Source of the DNA: Streptomyces calvus
GTDB lineage: Bacteria; Actinomycetota; Actinomycetes; Streptomycetales; Streptomycetaceae
Length of the DNA: 64,000 nucleotides
Direction of reading: 5' to 3'
NCBI RefSeq assembly: GCF_006782915.1
Contig: NZ_VCNP01000022.1
Coordinates: 50,313-114,312 of the forward strand
Position numbers and translations under genes: made by a program. Shown here piece after piece: positions 31,640 through 40,880 of the stretch (its first letter is position 1; every line of letters starts with the position of its first letter). The notes under the pieces are model-generated. The model was not told the origin of the DNA. It did no database searches and was given only the letters and a program-made list of their open reading frames with translations.

Positions 31640-32758
31640 ATGAGCAGTACCGCACCCCGCCGGACCGCGCTCGATGCCCTGCATCGTTCGCTCGGCGCGA
31701 CGATGACCGACTTCGCCGGCTGGGACATGCCCCTGCGCTACGGCTCCGAGCGCGACGAGCACGTCGCCGTGCGCACGAAGGCCGGCCTGTTCGACCTCTC
31801 GCACATGGGCGAGATCACGGTCACCGGCCCGCAGGCCGCCGCCCTCCTCGACTTCGCCCTGGTGGGCAACATCGGCGGTGTGAAGCCGGGCCGCGCCCGC
31901 TACACCATGATCTGCCGCGAGGACGGCGGCATCCTGGACGACCTGATCGTCTACCGGCTCGCCGAGCACGAGTACATGGTGGTCGCCAACGCCTCCAACG
32001 CGCAGGTGGTGCTGGACGCGCTGGTGGAGCGCTCGGCCGGCTTCGACGCCGAGGTGCGCGACGACCGGGACGCGTACGCGCTGCTCGCCGTCCAGGGCCC
32101 CGAGTCCCCCGGCATCCTGAAGTCCCTCACCGACGCCGACCTCGACGGCCTGAAGTACTACGCCGGCCTGCCCGGCACCGTCGCCGGCGTCCCGGCCCTC
32201 ATCGCCCGCACCGGCTACACCGGCGAGGACGGCTTCGAGCTGTTCGTGAAGCCGGAGCACGCGGTGGAGCTGTGGCAGGCGCTGACCAAGGCGGGCGAGG
32301 GCGTGGGCCTGGTCCCGTGCGGGCTGTCCTGCCGGGACACGCTGCGCCTGGAGGCGGGCATGCCGCTGTACGGGCACGAGCTGACCACCTCCCTCACGCC
32401 CTTCGACGCCGGTCTGGGCCGGGTGGTGAAGTTCGAGAAGGAGGGCGACTTCGTGGGCCGCGCGGCGCTGTCCGCGGCCGCCGAGCGCGCCGCCTCCGAG
32501 CCGCCGCGCGTCCTGGTCGGCCTGGTCGCCCGGGGCCGCCGGGTCCCGCGCGCCGGGTACGCGGTCGTCGCGGGCGGCGAGGTGATCGGCGAGGTCACCT
32601 CCGGCGCCCCCTCGCCCACGCTGGGCAAGCCGATCGCCATGGCGTACGTCGACGCGGCCCACGCGGCGCCGGGCACCGAGGGCGTCGCCGTGGACATCCG
32701 CGGCAGCCACGAGCCGTACGACGTCGTGGCGCTGCCGTTCTACAAGCGGCAGAAGTGA
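31640..32758 (+). CDS. gcvT: glycine cleavage system T protein (aminomethyltransferase)
   Basis: A 372-residue GcvT that transfers the methylene of H-protein-bound aminomethyl to tetrahydrofolate. Visible motifs: FDLSHMGEI, GGILDDLIVYR and the folate-site DVE-equivalent GLSCRDTLRLEAGMPLYGHE. ATG 31640 follows GGGAGA. It is the first gene after the glycine riboswitch and heads the run gcvT-gcvH-glyA. Confidence 0.96.
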   Translation: MSSTAPRRTALDALHRSLGATMTDFAGWDMPLRYGSERDEHVAVRTKAGLFDLSHMGEITVTGPQAAALLDFALVGNIGGVKPGRARYTMICREDGGILDDLIVYRLAEHEYMVVANASNAQVVLDALVERSAGFDAEVRDDRDAYALLAVQGPESPGILKSLTDADLDGLKYYAGLPGTVAGVPALIARTGYTGEDGFELFVKPEHAVELWQALTKAGEGVGLVPCGLSCRDTLRLEAGMPLYGHELTTSLTPFDAGLGRVVKFEKEGDFVGRAALSAAAERAASEPPRVLVGLVARGRRVPRAGYAVVAGGEVIGEVTSGAPSPTLGKPIAMAYVDAAHAAPGTEGVAVDIRGSHEPYDVVALPFYKRQK

Positions 32759-32895
32759 CACCGTCGTAGCGGCCCCCGGGCCCGCCTCCCGGCGTCGGAG
32801 CCGGACCCGGCGCGGCCGTGTCCTTGCCTGCTCACGCCCGTTTCGCGCAGTCCCCCCGTCATCAGCAGTCACCCGCGTACAGGAGAATTCCAGCC

Positions 32896-33273
32896 ATGAG
32901 CAACCCCCAGCAGCTGCGTTACAGCAAGGAGCACGAGTGGCTGTCGGCCGCCGAGGACGGCGTGTCGACGGTCGGCATCACGGAGCACGCGGCCAACGCG
33001 CTCGGCGACGTGGTCTTCGTCCAGCTCCCCGAGGTCGGTTCCGCCGTGACCGCGGGCGAGACCTGCGGCGAGCTCGAGTCGACCAAGTCGGTCAGCGACC
33101 TCTACTCCCCGGTCAGCGGTGAGATCACCGAGGTCAACGAGGACGTCGTGAACGACCCGTCCCTGGTGAACTCGGCCCCCTTCGAGGGTGGCTGGCTGTT
33201 CAAGGTGCGGATCACCGACGAGCCGGCCGACCTGCTGACCGCAGACGAGTACGACGCCCACGTCGCTGGCTGA
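32896..33273 (+). CDS. gcvH: glycine cleavage system H protein
   Basis: A 125-residue H protein that carries the aminomethyl group on lipoate. The lipoyl Lys is Lys64 in [17 protein letters not shown] 32896 follows AGGAGA with good spacing. It lies 137 bp after gcvT and 14 bp before glyA. Confidence 0.97.
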   Translation: MSNPQQLRYSKEHEWLSAAEDGVSTVGITEHAANALGDVVFVQLPEVGSAVTAGETCGELESTKSVSDLYSPVSGEITEVNEDVVNDPSLVNSAPFEGGWLFKVRITDEPADLLTADEYDAHVAG

Positions 33274-33287
33274 GGAGCCGTAGCCGC

Positions 33288-34547
33288 ATGTCGCTTCTGA
33301 ACACGCCCCTGCACGAGCTCGACCCGGCGGTCGCCGCCGCGGTCGACGCCGAGCTGCACCGCCAGCAGTCCACCCTCGAGATGATCGCCTCGGAGAACTT
33401 CGCCCCGGTCGCGGTCATGGAGGCCCAGGGCTCGGTCCTCACCAACAAGTACGCCGAGGGCTACCCCGGCCGCCGCTACTACGGCGGCTGCGAGCACGTC
33501 GACGTGATCGAGCAGATCGCCATCGACCGGGTCAAGGAGCTCTTCGGCGCCGAGCACGCCAACGTGCAGCCGCACTCCGGCGCGCAGGCCAACGCCGCCG
33601 CGATGTTCGCGCTGCTCAAGCCCGGCGACACGATCATGGGTCTGAACCTCGCCCACGGCGGGCACCTGACCCACGGCATGAAGATCAACTTCTCCGGCAA
33701 GCTCTACAACGTCGTCGCCTACCACGTCGGCGACGACGGCCAGGTCGACATGGCCGAGGTCGAGCGGCTCGCCAAGGAGAACAAGCCGAAGCTGATCGTC
33801 GCCGGCTGGTCGGCGTACCCGCGCCGGCTGGACTTCGCCGCGTTCCGCCGGATCGCGGACGAGGTCGGCGCGTACCTCATGGTCGACATGGCGCACTTCG
33901 CCGGTCTGGTGGCCGCGGGCCTGCACCCGAACCCGGTGCCGCACGCCCACGTCGTGACGACCACCACGCACAAGACCCTCGGCGGTCCGCGCGGCGGTGT
34001 GATCCTCTCCACGGCCGAACTGGCCAAGAAGATCAACTCCGCGGTCTTCCCGGGCCAGCAGGGCGGCCCGCTGGAGCACGTGGTCGCGGCCAAGGCCGTC
34101 GCCTTCAAGGTCGCCGCCTCGGAGGACTTCAAGGAGCGGCAGCGCCGCACCCTGGAGGGCGCCCGCATCCTGGCCGAGCGCCTGGTCAAGGACGACGTCA
34201 AGGCGGTCGGCGTGGACGTGCTGTCCGGCGGCACGGACGTGCACCTGGTCCTGGTCGACCTGCGCAACTCCGAGCTGGACGGCCAGCAGGCCGAGGACCG
34301 TCTGCACGAGGTCGGCATCACCGTCAACCGCAACGCGATCCCGAACGACCCGCGCCCGCCGATGGTCACCTCGGGCCTGCGCATCGGCACGCCCGCGCTG
34401 GCCACCCGCGGCTTCACCGCCGAGGACTTCGCCGAGGTCGCGGACGTGATCGCCGAGACGCTCAAGCCGTCCTACGACGTCGCGGCCCTCCGGGCACGGG
34501 TGACCGCTCTCGCCGAGAAGCACCCGCTGTACCCCGGTCTGAAGTAA
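33288..34547 (+). CDS. glyA: serine hydroxymethyltransferase
   Basis: A 419-residue SHMT that interconverts serine and glycine with tetrahydrofolate. The PLP lysine is Lys229 in [16 protein letters not shown]. The N-terminus includes LEMIASENF and [13 protein letters not shown], both invariant. It follows gcvH by 14 bp, so the glycine released or consumed by the cleavage system is balanced by its product. Confidence 0.97.
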   Translation: MSLLNTPLHELDPAVAAAVDAELHRQQSTLEMIASENFAPVAVMEAQGSVLTNKYAEGYPGRRYYGGCEHVDVIEQIAIDRVKELFGAEHANVQPHSGAQANAAAMFALLKPGDTIMGLNLAHGGHLTHGMKINFSGKLYNVVAYHVGDDGQVDMAEVERLAKENKPKLIVAGWSAYPRRLDFAAFRRIADEVGAYLMVDMAHFAGLVAAGLHPNPVPHAHVVTTTTHKTLGGPRGGVILSTAELAKKINSAVFPGQQGGPLEHVVAAKAVAFKVAASEDFKERQRRTLEGARILAERLVKDDVKAVGVDVLSGGTDVHLVLVDLRNSELDGQQAEDRLHEVGITVNRNAIPNDPRPPMVTSGLRIGTPALATRGFTAEDFAEVADVIAETLKPSYDVAALRARVTALAEKHPLYPGLK

Positions 34548-34549
34548 TT

Positions 34550-34571
34550 CCGTACGCTTTCGTTCGTACGG
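34550..34571 (+). terminator. terminator after glyA
   Basis: CCGTACG and CGTACGG form a perfect 7-bp stem around the loop CTTTCGTT, starting 3 nt after the glyA stop. It probably ends the riboswitch-controlled transcript. Confidence 0.6.
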
Positions 34572-34703
34572 ACATCCGGGGCATCGCGCACACTGGGTCA
34601 GTGGGCGCGGTGCCCCGTTCCGTGCCGCGCGCCTCCCGCGCCCTTCCCGTACCACCCCTCCCCGGCGGACAGCGCCGTCCGTCACACGCTTAGGAGTCCT
34701 CCC

Positions 34704-36071
34704 GTGGCCATCTCGGTCTTCGATCTGTTCTCGATCGGCATCGGCCCGTCCAGCTCGCACACGGTCGGCCCGATGCGCGCCGCCCGCATGTTCGCCCGGC
34801 GGCTGCGCAACGAGGACCTGCTGGACTCGGTCGCCGCCGTCCGCGCGGAGCTCTACGGCTCCCTCGGCGCCACCGGCCACGGCCACGGCACGCCCAAGGC
34901 GGTGCTGCTGGGCCTGGAGGGCGACTCGCCCCGCACGGTGGACGTGGAGTCGGCCGACGAGCGGGTGGAGAAGATCAAGGAGACCGGCCGGATCCGCCTC
35001 CTCGGCGAGCACGAGATCCCGTTCACCTTCGACGACGACATGGTGCTGCACCGCCGCAAGGCCCTCCCCTACCACGCCAACGGCATGACCCTGTGGGCCC
35101 ACGACGCGGCGGGCACGGAGCTCCTGTCGAAGACGTACTACTCGGTCGGCGGCGGTTTCGTCGTGGACGAGGACGCGGTGGGCGCGGACCGCATCAAGCT
35201 CGACGACACGGTCCTGAAGTACCCCTTCCGCACCGGTGACGAGCTGCTGCGCCTCACCGAGGAGACCGGCCTGTCGATCTCCGCGCTGATGCTGGAGAAC
35301 GAGCGCGCCTGGCGGAGCGAGGAGGAGATCCGCGCGGGCCTGCTGGAGATCTGGCGGGTGATGCAGGCGTGCGTGGCGCGCGGCATGTCCCGCGAGGGCA
35401 TCCTGCCCGGCGGCCTCAAGGTGCGCCGCCGCGCCGCGAACACCGCCCGCAAGCTGCGCTCCGAGGGCGACCCGCAGGCCCTGGCCATGGAGTGGATCAC
35501 CCTGTACGCGATGGCCGTGAACGAGGAGAACGCGGCCGGCGGCCGGGTCGTCACGGCACCGACGAACGGCGCGGCCGGCATCATCCCGGCCGTCCTGCAC
35601 TACTACGTCAACTTCGTCCCGGGCGCCGACGAGGAGGGCGTGGTGCGCTTCCTGCTCGCCGCCGGCGCGATCGGCATGCTCTTCAAGGAGAACGCCTCCA
35701 TCTCCGGCGCCGAGGTCGGCTGCCAGGGCGAGGTCGGCTCGGCCTGCTCGATGGCGGCGGGCGCCCTCGCGGAGGTGCTGGGCGGCAGCCCGGAGCAGGT
35801 GGAGAACGCCGCCGAGATCGGTATGGAGCACAACCTGGGCCTGACCTGCGATCCGGTGGGCGGCCTGGTGCAGATCCCGTGCATCGAGCGCAACGGCATG
35901 GCCGCGGTGAAGGCGGTCACGGCGGCCCGGATGGCGATGCGCGGCGACGGCTCCCACAAGGTGTCCCTCGACAAGGTCATCAAGACGATGAAGGACACCG
36001 GCGCCGACATGTCGGTCAAGTACAAGGAGACGGCGCGCGGGGGCCTGGCGGTCAACATCATCGAGTGCTGA
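34704..36071 (+). CDS. sdaA: L-serine ammonia-lyase (single-chain iron-sulfur type)
   Basis: A 455-residue L-serine dehydratase that converts serine to pyruvate and ammonia. The N-terminal beta domain contains SSSHTVGPM; the alpha domain includes [19 protein letters not shown] and Cys residues [29 protein letters not shown] that bind the Fe-S cluster. GTG 34704 follows AGGAGTCCTCCC. Together with gcvTH/glyA it drains glycine through serine to pyruvate. It appears to have its own promoter in the 132 bp after the glyA terminator. Confidence 0.96.
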   Translation: MAISVFDLFSIGIGPSSSHTVGPMRAARMFARRLRNEDLLDSVAAVRAELYGSLGATGHGHGTPKAVLLGLEGDSPRTVDVESADERVEKIKETGRIRLLGEHEIPFTFDDDMVLHRRKALPYHANGMTLWAHDAAGTELLSKTYYSVGGGFVVDEDAVGADRIKLDDTVLKYPFRTGDELLRLTEETGLSISALMLENERAWRSEEEIRAGLLEIWRVMQACVARGMSREGILPGGLKVRRRAANTARKLRSEGDPQALAMEWITLYAMAVNEENAAGGRVVTAPTNGAAGIIPAVLHYYVNFVPGADEEGVVRFLLAAGAIGMLFKENASISGAEVGCQGEVGSACSMAAGALAEVLGGSPEQVENAAEIGMEHNLGLTCDPVGGLVQIPCIERNGMAAVKAVTAARMAMRGDGSHKVSLDKVIKTMKDTGADMSVKYKETARGGLAVNIIEC

Positions 36072-36080
36072 GCGCGGGCC

Positions 36081-36100
36081 GCGGGGCCCGTGGGCCCCGC
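36081..36100 (+). terminator. terminator after sdaA
   Basis: GCGGGGCCC-GT-GGGCCCCGC is a perfect inverted repeat beginning 10 nt after the sdaA stop. The two-base loop must open in RNA, but the stem is strong. Confidence 0.6.
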
Positions 36101-36455
36101 AGGGGCGGCGCGTGCGCGGGCGCGGGACCGGCCGTCGGGCGCGCCTGGCGGTCCCGCAGGAAGCGCGGGCCCGGGTCCCGGGCGCCGCTTTCGGTCCCGT
36201 GCGTCACACGTCGGCGCCGGCGTCCCGCCGCAGCGCACGTCCGCCTTGATCCACGCCGGGTCGCGGAAGACGTACGGGTGGTACATCCGGTGCGGGGCGC
36301 GCCTCACGCTCCTTCGCAGAGGTCCGCGGGCCCTCTGCGCGGTCGCCTCCGATACCGAGCGCCTCGGGTGAGGGGCCCGGCGACGCGTGGACGGCGTCCC
36401 GGCGGGGAAGGAACCCTTCAACTCCCCACTCCCTCAGGCACGTCAGGGAGCCTGC
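36101..36455. other. gene-free interval upstream of the lysozyme gene
   Basis: No supportable gene. On the minus strand around 36200-36290 a short stretch reads RMYHPYVFRDPAWIKADVRC, which looks protein-like, but it has no credible start, RBS or stop context and runs into sdaA antisense. It may be a decayed gene fragment. The lysozyme promoter is presumably in the last 100 bp. Confidence 0.4.
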
Positions 36456-37013
36456 ATGCTGCGTGGCATCGATGTGAGCTCGTACCAGCCGTCCTCGTAC
36501 GACACCGACGGGCTGTCCTTCGTCTTCATCAAGGCGACGGAGGGCCGTTCGTACACCAACCCCAAGCTCTCCGCCCAGACGAAGACGGCCCGTGACGCCG
36601 GTCTGGTGGTCGGCTTCTACCACTTCCTCTGGCCGGGCAACCTCACCGCCCAGGCGGAGTACTTCGTGAGCAAGGCCCCCGACCGCCGGGGCGACATCCT
36701 CGCCGTCGACTGGGAGACCACCGGCGAGGGCACCCGCGCGAGCAACTCCGAGAAGGACCGCTTCATCCGCAAGGTGAAGGAACTGCGGCCGGACAACCGG
36801 GTGGTCCTCTACTGCAACCGGCACTTCTGGCTGAACGTGGACACCACGTCCTACGCCGGCGACGGCCTGTGGATCGCCGACTACGTCACCGCCGGCAAGC
36901 CCCGCATCAAGGCCAGGTGGCGCTTCCACCAGTACACCGACGACCCGCTGGACAAGAACGTCGCCGACTTCTCCAGCAGGTCGGCGTTGAAGGAGTGGGC
37001 CGGCGGCGCCTAG
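36456..37013 (+). CDS. GH25 lysozyme-like muramidase without signal peptide
   Basis: A 185-residue, single-domain GH25 (Chalaropsis-type) muramidase that would cleave MurNAc-GlcNAc bonds. It starts MLRGIDVSSYQP after GGGAG, with catalytic Asp6; the DxE pair is Asp85 and Glu87 in LAVDWETT. FVFIKATEG and GFYHFL are family motifs. There is no Sec or Tat signal, unlike the typical secreted Streptomyces GH25, so it may be released by lysis, exported by another route or used like a phage endolysin. Its TAG stop is inside the CTAG target duplication of a MITE-like element. Confidence 0.88.
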   Translation: MLRGIDVSSYQPSSYDTDGLSFVFIKATEGRSYTNPKLSAQTKTARDAGLVVGFYHFLWPGNLTAQAEYFVSKAPDRRGDILAVDWETTGEGTRASNSEKDRFIRKVKELRPDNRVVLYCNRHFWLNVDTTSYAGDGLWIADYVTAGKPRIKARWRFHQYTDDPLDKNVADFSSRSALKEWAGGA

Positions 37014-37196
37014 GGTCTGTCGTTTGGATCAGCGCGGCTGTGAGGTGCGGTGTTCTATCGACCGGCCCGAGCGGGGTCCGGTGCGTGCAGCTGCAAGGCG
37101 GAGGGGGGCGACAAAGCGGAGCGTTGGCAACCGACGACAACGCCGCAGATGCGCGTGCCGGACCCCGCGACCCCGGGATGATCCAAACGACAGACC
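37014..37196. mobile_element. 183-bp MITE-like element with 18-bp perfect TIRs and CTAG duplications
   Basis: GGTCTGTCGTTTGGATCA at 37014-37031 is the perfect reverse complement of the sequence at 37179-37196. CTAG flanks both ends (37010-37013 and 37197-37200), as a 4-bp target duplication. The interior has no transposase frame. TIR and CTAG (YTAR) target fit IS5-group elements; the internal mover must be supplied by a full copy elsewhere. If the duplication is read as TA, the TIR extends two bases further. Confidence 0.85.
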
Positions 37197-37200
37197 CTAG

Positions 37201-37266
37201 CCGAGGGCCGCGGTCCGGATCACCCCGCGAGCCCCGGGGCGATCCGGACGGCAGACCTCAGCCGCG
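37201..37266. repeat. diverged second copy of the MITE right end
   Basis: The text ACCCCGCGAGCCCCGGGGCGATCC followed by GACGGCAGACC (given here in two parts; 37220-37256) parallels the right end of the 183-bp element (ACCCCGCGACCCCGGGATGATCC, then AACGACAGACC) with scattered changes. It reaches the stop codon of the oxidoreductase gene at 37258. It may be an older insertion or a tandem duplication of the end. Confidence 0.55.
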
Positions 37267-37920
37267 GAAGTCCGGGGTGCGGGTCGGGGAGGCTTCGGCC
37301 AGGGCCTTGGTGACCTCCTCGGTGCCCGCCCGCAGGCCGTAGACCGGCGTGTCGGGCTGCTGGCGCCAGGAGTCGTCGATGCCGCCCGCGTCGACGGTGT
37401 CGAAGCCGAGTTCCTCGATCAGGGCGCGGACCTTCCGCTTGGCCGCCTCGTCGTCGCCGGCGACGGGGACGGCCAGCCGGTCGGGTGCGCCGGCCGGGCG
37501 GTGGCGGTCCAGGATGTCCTGGGCGTACGTGCCGTTGAAGGCCTTGACGACCGGGTGGCCGAGCTGTCGTTCGATCCAGCGGCTCTCGGTGAGGCCCTCG
37601 TCCTCGATGGCGGCGATCCTGCCGTCGCGCTGCCGCGGGTAGTAGTTGTTGGTGTCGATGACGGCGACGCCCTCCGCCGCCTCGTCGAACAGGCCGGACG
37701 GCAGGTCCGGTACGGCCTTCAACGGGATGGTCACGACGACGACTTCGGCGCCGCGCGCTGCGTCCCCGGCGTGCACCGGGGTCGCGCCGGTCTCCTCGGC
37801 CAGGTCCGTGAGGGTGTGCGGGCCGCGGGAGTTGGCGGCGGAGACGTCGTGCCCGAGGGCCGTGAGGCGCCGGGTGAGGTTTCCGCCGATGTTGCCCGCT
37901 CCGATGATGCCGATCCTCAT
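37258..37920 (-). CDS. NADP-dependent oxidoreductase (F420-reductase-like Rossmann protein)
   Basis: A 220-residue protein of the NADP oxidoreductase, coenzyme F420-dependent family. The Rossmann loop is GIIGAGNIGGNLTRRL, the NADP-phosphate region is NSRGPHTL, and AVIDTNNYYPRQRDG and VVKAFNGTYAQDIL follow the family layout. F420 use versus a different substrate cannot be settled by eye. Confidence 0.85.
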   Translation of the reverse strand: MRIGIIGAGNIGGNLTRRLTALGHDVSAANSRGPHTLTDLAEETGATPVHAGDAARGAEVVVVTIPLKAVPDLPSGLFDEAAEGVAVIDTNNYYPRQRDGRIAAIEDEGLTESRWIERQLGHPVVKAFNGTYAQDILDRHRPAGAPDRLAVPVAGDDEAAKRKVRALIEELGFDTVDAGGIDDSWRQQPDTPVYGLRAGTEEVTKALAEASPTRTPDFRG

Positions 37921-38022
37921 GTCGCTCGCCTCGCCCTTCCGGGGGTCGATGTCCGCTGCGGTCTCCGTGCGAAGACCGTCGTGGTCGGCATCAACCTCCC
38001 GGACGGGCGGGCTATTCCGGAC

Positions 38023-38235
38023 CTACTTGTTCAGGTGGGACCAGAACTCGTCGAACGACAGCACCTTGTCGCCGTTCAGGTCACGGGACTTGATCACGGC
38101 CTCGGCGACCGCCTCGGTGACGTTCCAGTCGCCGCCCTGGGCCAGAGCGGTCTTGAACTCGGCAGCGGTGATGAATCCGTCCCCGTCCGTATCGATCCGC
38201 TCGAACTGCTTGCGCGCTTCCTCGATGTCCGCCAC
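38023..38235 (-). CDS. small EF-hand calcium-binding protein
   Basis: A 70-residue calmodulin-like protein with two EF-hand loops: Asp15-Glu26 (DTDGDGFITAAE), canonical at all ligand positions, and Asp52-Glu63 (DLNGDKVLSFDE). Streptomyces encodes several such Cab-type proteins that buffer or sense Ca2+; I believe the S. coelicolor equivalent lies at the same place, but I do not assign a symbol. Confidence 0.92.
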   Translation of the reverse strand: MADIEEARKQFERIDTDGDGFITAAEFKTALAQGGDWNVTEAVAEAVIKSRDLNGDKVLSFDEFWSHLNK

Positions 38236-38475
38236 CGGTCCGCCCCTCGTCTCGTCCTTTTGCCGTCTTGCTGACGCGGGTCAGATTATCTGGCCACCTG
38301 GGACGCCGGTGCGGCGACCACCCACCCGGACTCCTCCGCGCGCACGGAGGCGGCTCCGGGCCGTTCACGCTCGCGGCGAACTCGCGGCGTACGTCGTCCG
38401 GTCCGGGGCCTGCGGCCGTCGGCCGGGGCTGGGAGTCCGGGACCTTCGACGGGTGGCGCATCGGGGAGCGGGCGG

Positions 38476-39125
38476 GTGGCGGAGAAGCTGCGGGACATCC
38501 TGGACGCGGTGGCACGCGGAGTCTTCCCGGCGGCGGACGGGACGGTGCGGGTCGTGCCGCAGCCGTCCGGGCGGGACGCGGGGGTGCCGGCGTTCACCGC
38601 GCACACCGTGGTCTTCACCGACGAGGATCCCGCCCGGGTGCGCCGGACGCCGGCGTCGGCGGACTGCGATCCGCCGGCCGCGAGCATGAACGTCCGGTTC
38701 CTGGCCGCCTTCACGGAGCGCACGGGCCGGCGGACGGACACCGTCGACGTGATGACGGTGGCGGAGCCGCTGCCCGGCGGTGCGCCGCCCGGTGCGGTGC
38801 GGATCGACGACCCCGGTCATCCGCGCGTGGTGAGCGCGCGGAGCGGCGCGACGAGGTGCGGGTGTGGGCCGTGGGCGGGGGTGTGCTGGTGCTGGGGCGC
38901 GGGATCGCGGGGCGGCTGGAGGCCGCGGTGGAGGTGGCGGAGGAGGGGGCGGAGGAGGCGCGGCACCGGGGGCTCGGGCGGCGGCTGGCGCTGGCGGCGC
39001 GGCGGCTGGCCGGTGACGAGCCGGTGTGGGCGCAGATCTCGCCGGGGAACGCGCGCCGTCTGCGGGCGTTCCAGGCGGCCGGTTACCGGCCGGTGGGTTC
39101 GCAGGCGCTGTTCCCGCGCGGCTGA
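38476..39125 (+). pseudogene. frameshifted GNAT acetyltransferase
   Basis: The N-terminal part (GTG 38476, MAEKLRDILDAVARGVFPA...DPGHPRVV) and the C-terminal part (ERRDEVRVWAVGGGVLVLGRG...ARHRGLGRRLALAARRL...PVWAQISPGNARRLRAF) lie in different frames. The second has the GNAT acetyl-CoA loop RHRGLGRRLAL and the closing strand. The shift is near 38832: restoring the full protein requires one extra base. The frame-one continuation is a Cys/Gly/Trp-rich shadow. This may be an inactivating mutation or a sequencing error in a GC-rich run. Confidence 0.75.
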
Positions 39126-39149
39126 GGGCGGTACGGCGGTGCCGGACCG

Positions 39150-39306
39150 GGGGGCGGGCCCACCGCCGTGGTGGCGCCCCAGCGGCCGGGGCGTCAGCAG
39201 TCCGGGCGGGCCCACCGCCGCGGTGGCGCCCCGGCGGCCGGGGCGTCAGCAGTCCGGGCGGGCCCACCGCCGTGGTGGCCGCCCCGGCGGCCGGGGCGTC
39301 AGCGGT
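39150..39306. repeat. 52-bp GC-rich tandem repeat, three copies
   Basis: GGGCCCACCGCCG recurs at 39156, 39208 and 39260, exactly 52 bp apart; each unit ends in GGCCGGGGCGTCAGCAGTC or a variant. The last copy includes the TGA stop (TCA, 39299-39301) of the minus-strand ATPase gene. One G/C insertion separates the third copy from the others. Confidence 0.92.
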
Positions 39307-39802
39307 CTGTGACGCGCATCTCGAACCAGGTGGTCTTGCCCCGGGGCAGCAGATCGACGCCCCAGCGGTCGGCGAGCTGGTCGACGAGGAAGAGGCCGCG
39401 GCCGCTGACGTCGAGTTCCTGGACCGGCATGAGGCAGGGCAGGCCGCGGGAGGGGTCGCGGACCTCGACGCGGATCCAGCCGCGCCGGTGGCGCAGCCGC
39501 AGTCCGAAGACGCGGGCGCCGGTGTGCCGTACGGCGTTGCCGACGAGTTCGGAGACGAGCAGGACGGCGTCCTCGGTGGTCCCTGCGGTCAGGTTCCAGT
39601 GGCGCAGGACGACGACCTGGACGAGCCGGCGGGCGGTCGCGGCGGACTCCGGACGGGACGGGAGCAGAACCTCTGCCTCCGCCGGGTTGCCGTACGACTC
39701 CAGCGCCTTCAGAGCGTGTTCGTCCTCGACCGTCGGCGACCAGCGCGACGCTGTCGCACGTCCGTCTCCCCGCGGCTGTTCCATGCCCTCCAGCCCCGCC
39801 AT
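39299..39802 (-). CDS. RsbW-like ATP-binding regulatory protein
   Basis: A 167-residue HATPase_c protein resembling anti-sigma-factor kinases of the RsbW type. Visible: RRLVQVVVLRHWNL, AVLLVSELVGNAVRHTG (the N-box ELVxNAxxH), VRDPSRGLP and VSGRGLFLVDQLADRWGV (G1/G2 region). The kinase would inactivate an anti-anti-sigma protein; streptomycetes have many such orphan genes. The start at 39802 (MAGLEGMEQ) is uncertain; 39784 is also possible. Confidence 0.82.
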   Translation of the reverse strand: MAGLEGMEQPRGDGRATASRWSPTVEDEHALKALESYGNPAEAEVLLPSRPESAATARRLVQVVVLRHWNLTAGTTEDAVLLVSELVGNAVRHTGARVFGLRLRHRRGWIRVEVRDPSRGLPCLMPVQELDVSGRGLFLVDQLADRWGVDLLPRGKTTWFEMRVTDR

Positions 39803-40084
39803 GCCCCCATCATGGCCGCCCGCGGGGCCCTCCGGGGCCGTTCCGGGGGAATACGCCCCCTGTGCGCCCCCACCCCTCACCAGGCCCCCGGCATATGCGG
39901 ATGGCACTTCGGAGGCCTGGAAAGCCCGTCCTACCTGCGGAAAGGGCTCACTCTGAGGCAATCGACGGGCTCCCTCGACACGAACGGCTTAGGGGTGCCC
40001 CAAGGCTGCCACAAACCGCTCCATCGAGGGACCCCGAATGAGACATCGCGTCAATTGCAAGGCCCCGAAGGAACTTTCGGAGGG

Positions 40085-40852
40085 TCAGACGAACTTCGCC
40101 TTGCCGGGCCCTTCCTCCACGAAGCTGCGCATGCCGCGCTCACGGTCCTCGGTGGCGAACAGGCCCGCGAACCAGTTGCGTTCGATGGCCAGGCCGGTGT
40201 CGATGTCGGTCTCCAGGCCGGCGTCGACCGACTCCTTGGCCGCGCGCAGCGCGATCGCCGGGCCCTGCGCCAGCTTCGCCGCCCACGCGTGCGCCTGCGC
40301 GTAGACCTCCTCGGCGGGGACCACGCGGTCCACCAGGCCCAGGGCGAGCGCCTCGGGCGCCTTGACCTGGCGGCCGGTGAAGATGAGGTCCTTGGCCCGG
40401 GACGGGCCGATCAGCCGGGACAGGCGCTGGGTGCCGCCCGCGCCCGGGATGAGGCCGAGCAGGATCTCGGGCTGGCCGAGCTTGGCGTTCTCACCGGCGA
40501 TGCGGTAGTCGGCGCACAGCGCCAGTTCGCAGCCGCCGCCGAGGGCGTAGCCGGTGACGGCCGCCACGACCGGCTTGGGGATGCGGGCCACGGCCGTGAA
40601 GGAGTCCTGCAGGGCGCGGGCCCGCGCGACCATCGCCGCGTGGTCCATGGCCTGCATCTCCTTGATGTCCGCGCCCGCCGCGAACACCTTCTCGCCGCCG
40701 TAGACCACCACGGCGCGCACGTCCGCGCGGCGGGTGGCCTCCTCGGCGAGCTCCTTCAGCCGGTCCTGCGTGGCGATGTCCAGCGCGTTCATGGGAGGGC
40801 GGTCCAGCCGCAGCGTGCCGACGCCCTCGGCGACTTCGAGATGTACGGTCAT
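40085..40852 (-). CDS. enoyl-CoA hydratase/isomerase
   Basis: A 255-residue crotonase-fold protein. FAAGADIKEM forms the oxyanion hole, PVVAAVTGYALGGGCELALCADYRIAGENAKLGQPE is the family core (given only as PVVAAVTGYALGGGCELA plus KLGQPE), and LLGLIPGAGGTQRL includes the Glu position. It hydrates trans-enoyl-CoA in fatty acid beta-oxidation or related pathways. No operon partner is close. Confidence 0.92.
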   Translation of the reverse strand: MTVHLEVAEGVGTLRLDRPPMNALDIATQDRLKELAEEATRRADVRAVVVYGGEKVFAAGADIKEMQAMDHAAMVARARALQDSFTAVARIPKPVVAAVTGYALGGGCELALCADYRIAGENAKLGQPEILLGLIPGAGGTQRLSRLIGPSRAKDLIFTGRQVKAPEALALGLVDRVVPAEEVYAQAHAWAAKLAQGPAIALRAAKESVDAGLETDIDTGLAIERNWFAGLFATEDRERGMRSFVEEGPGKAKFV

Positions 40853-40880
40853 GCCAGCAGGTTAACGGCCACTAACGGCA

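Noticed and set aside
36200..36290. Protein-like minus-strand stretch RMYHPYVFRDPAWIKADV
   Set aside because: No start, RBS or stop context; kept only as a possible gene remnant in the interval entry.
38268..38475. Upstream extension of the GNAT C-terminal frame
   Set aside because: Composition is shadow-like; the genuine N-terminus is in the other frame from 38476.
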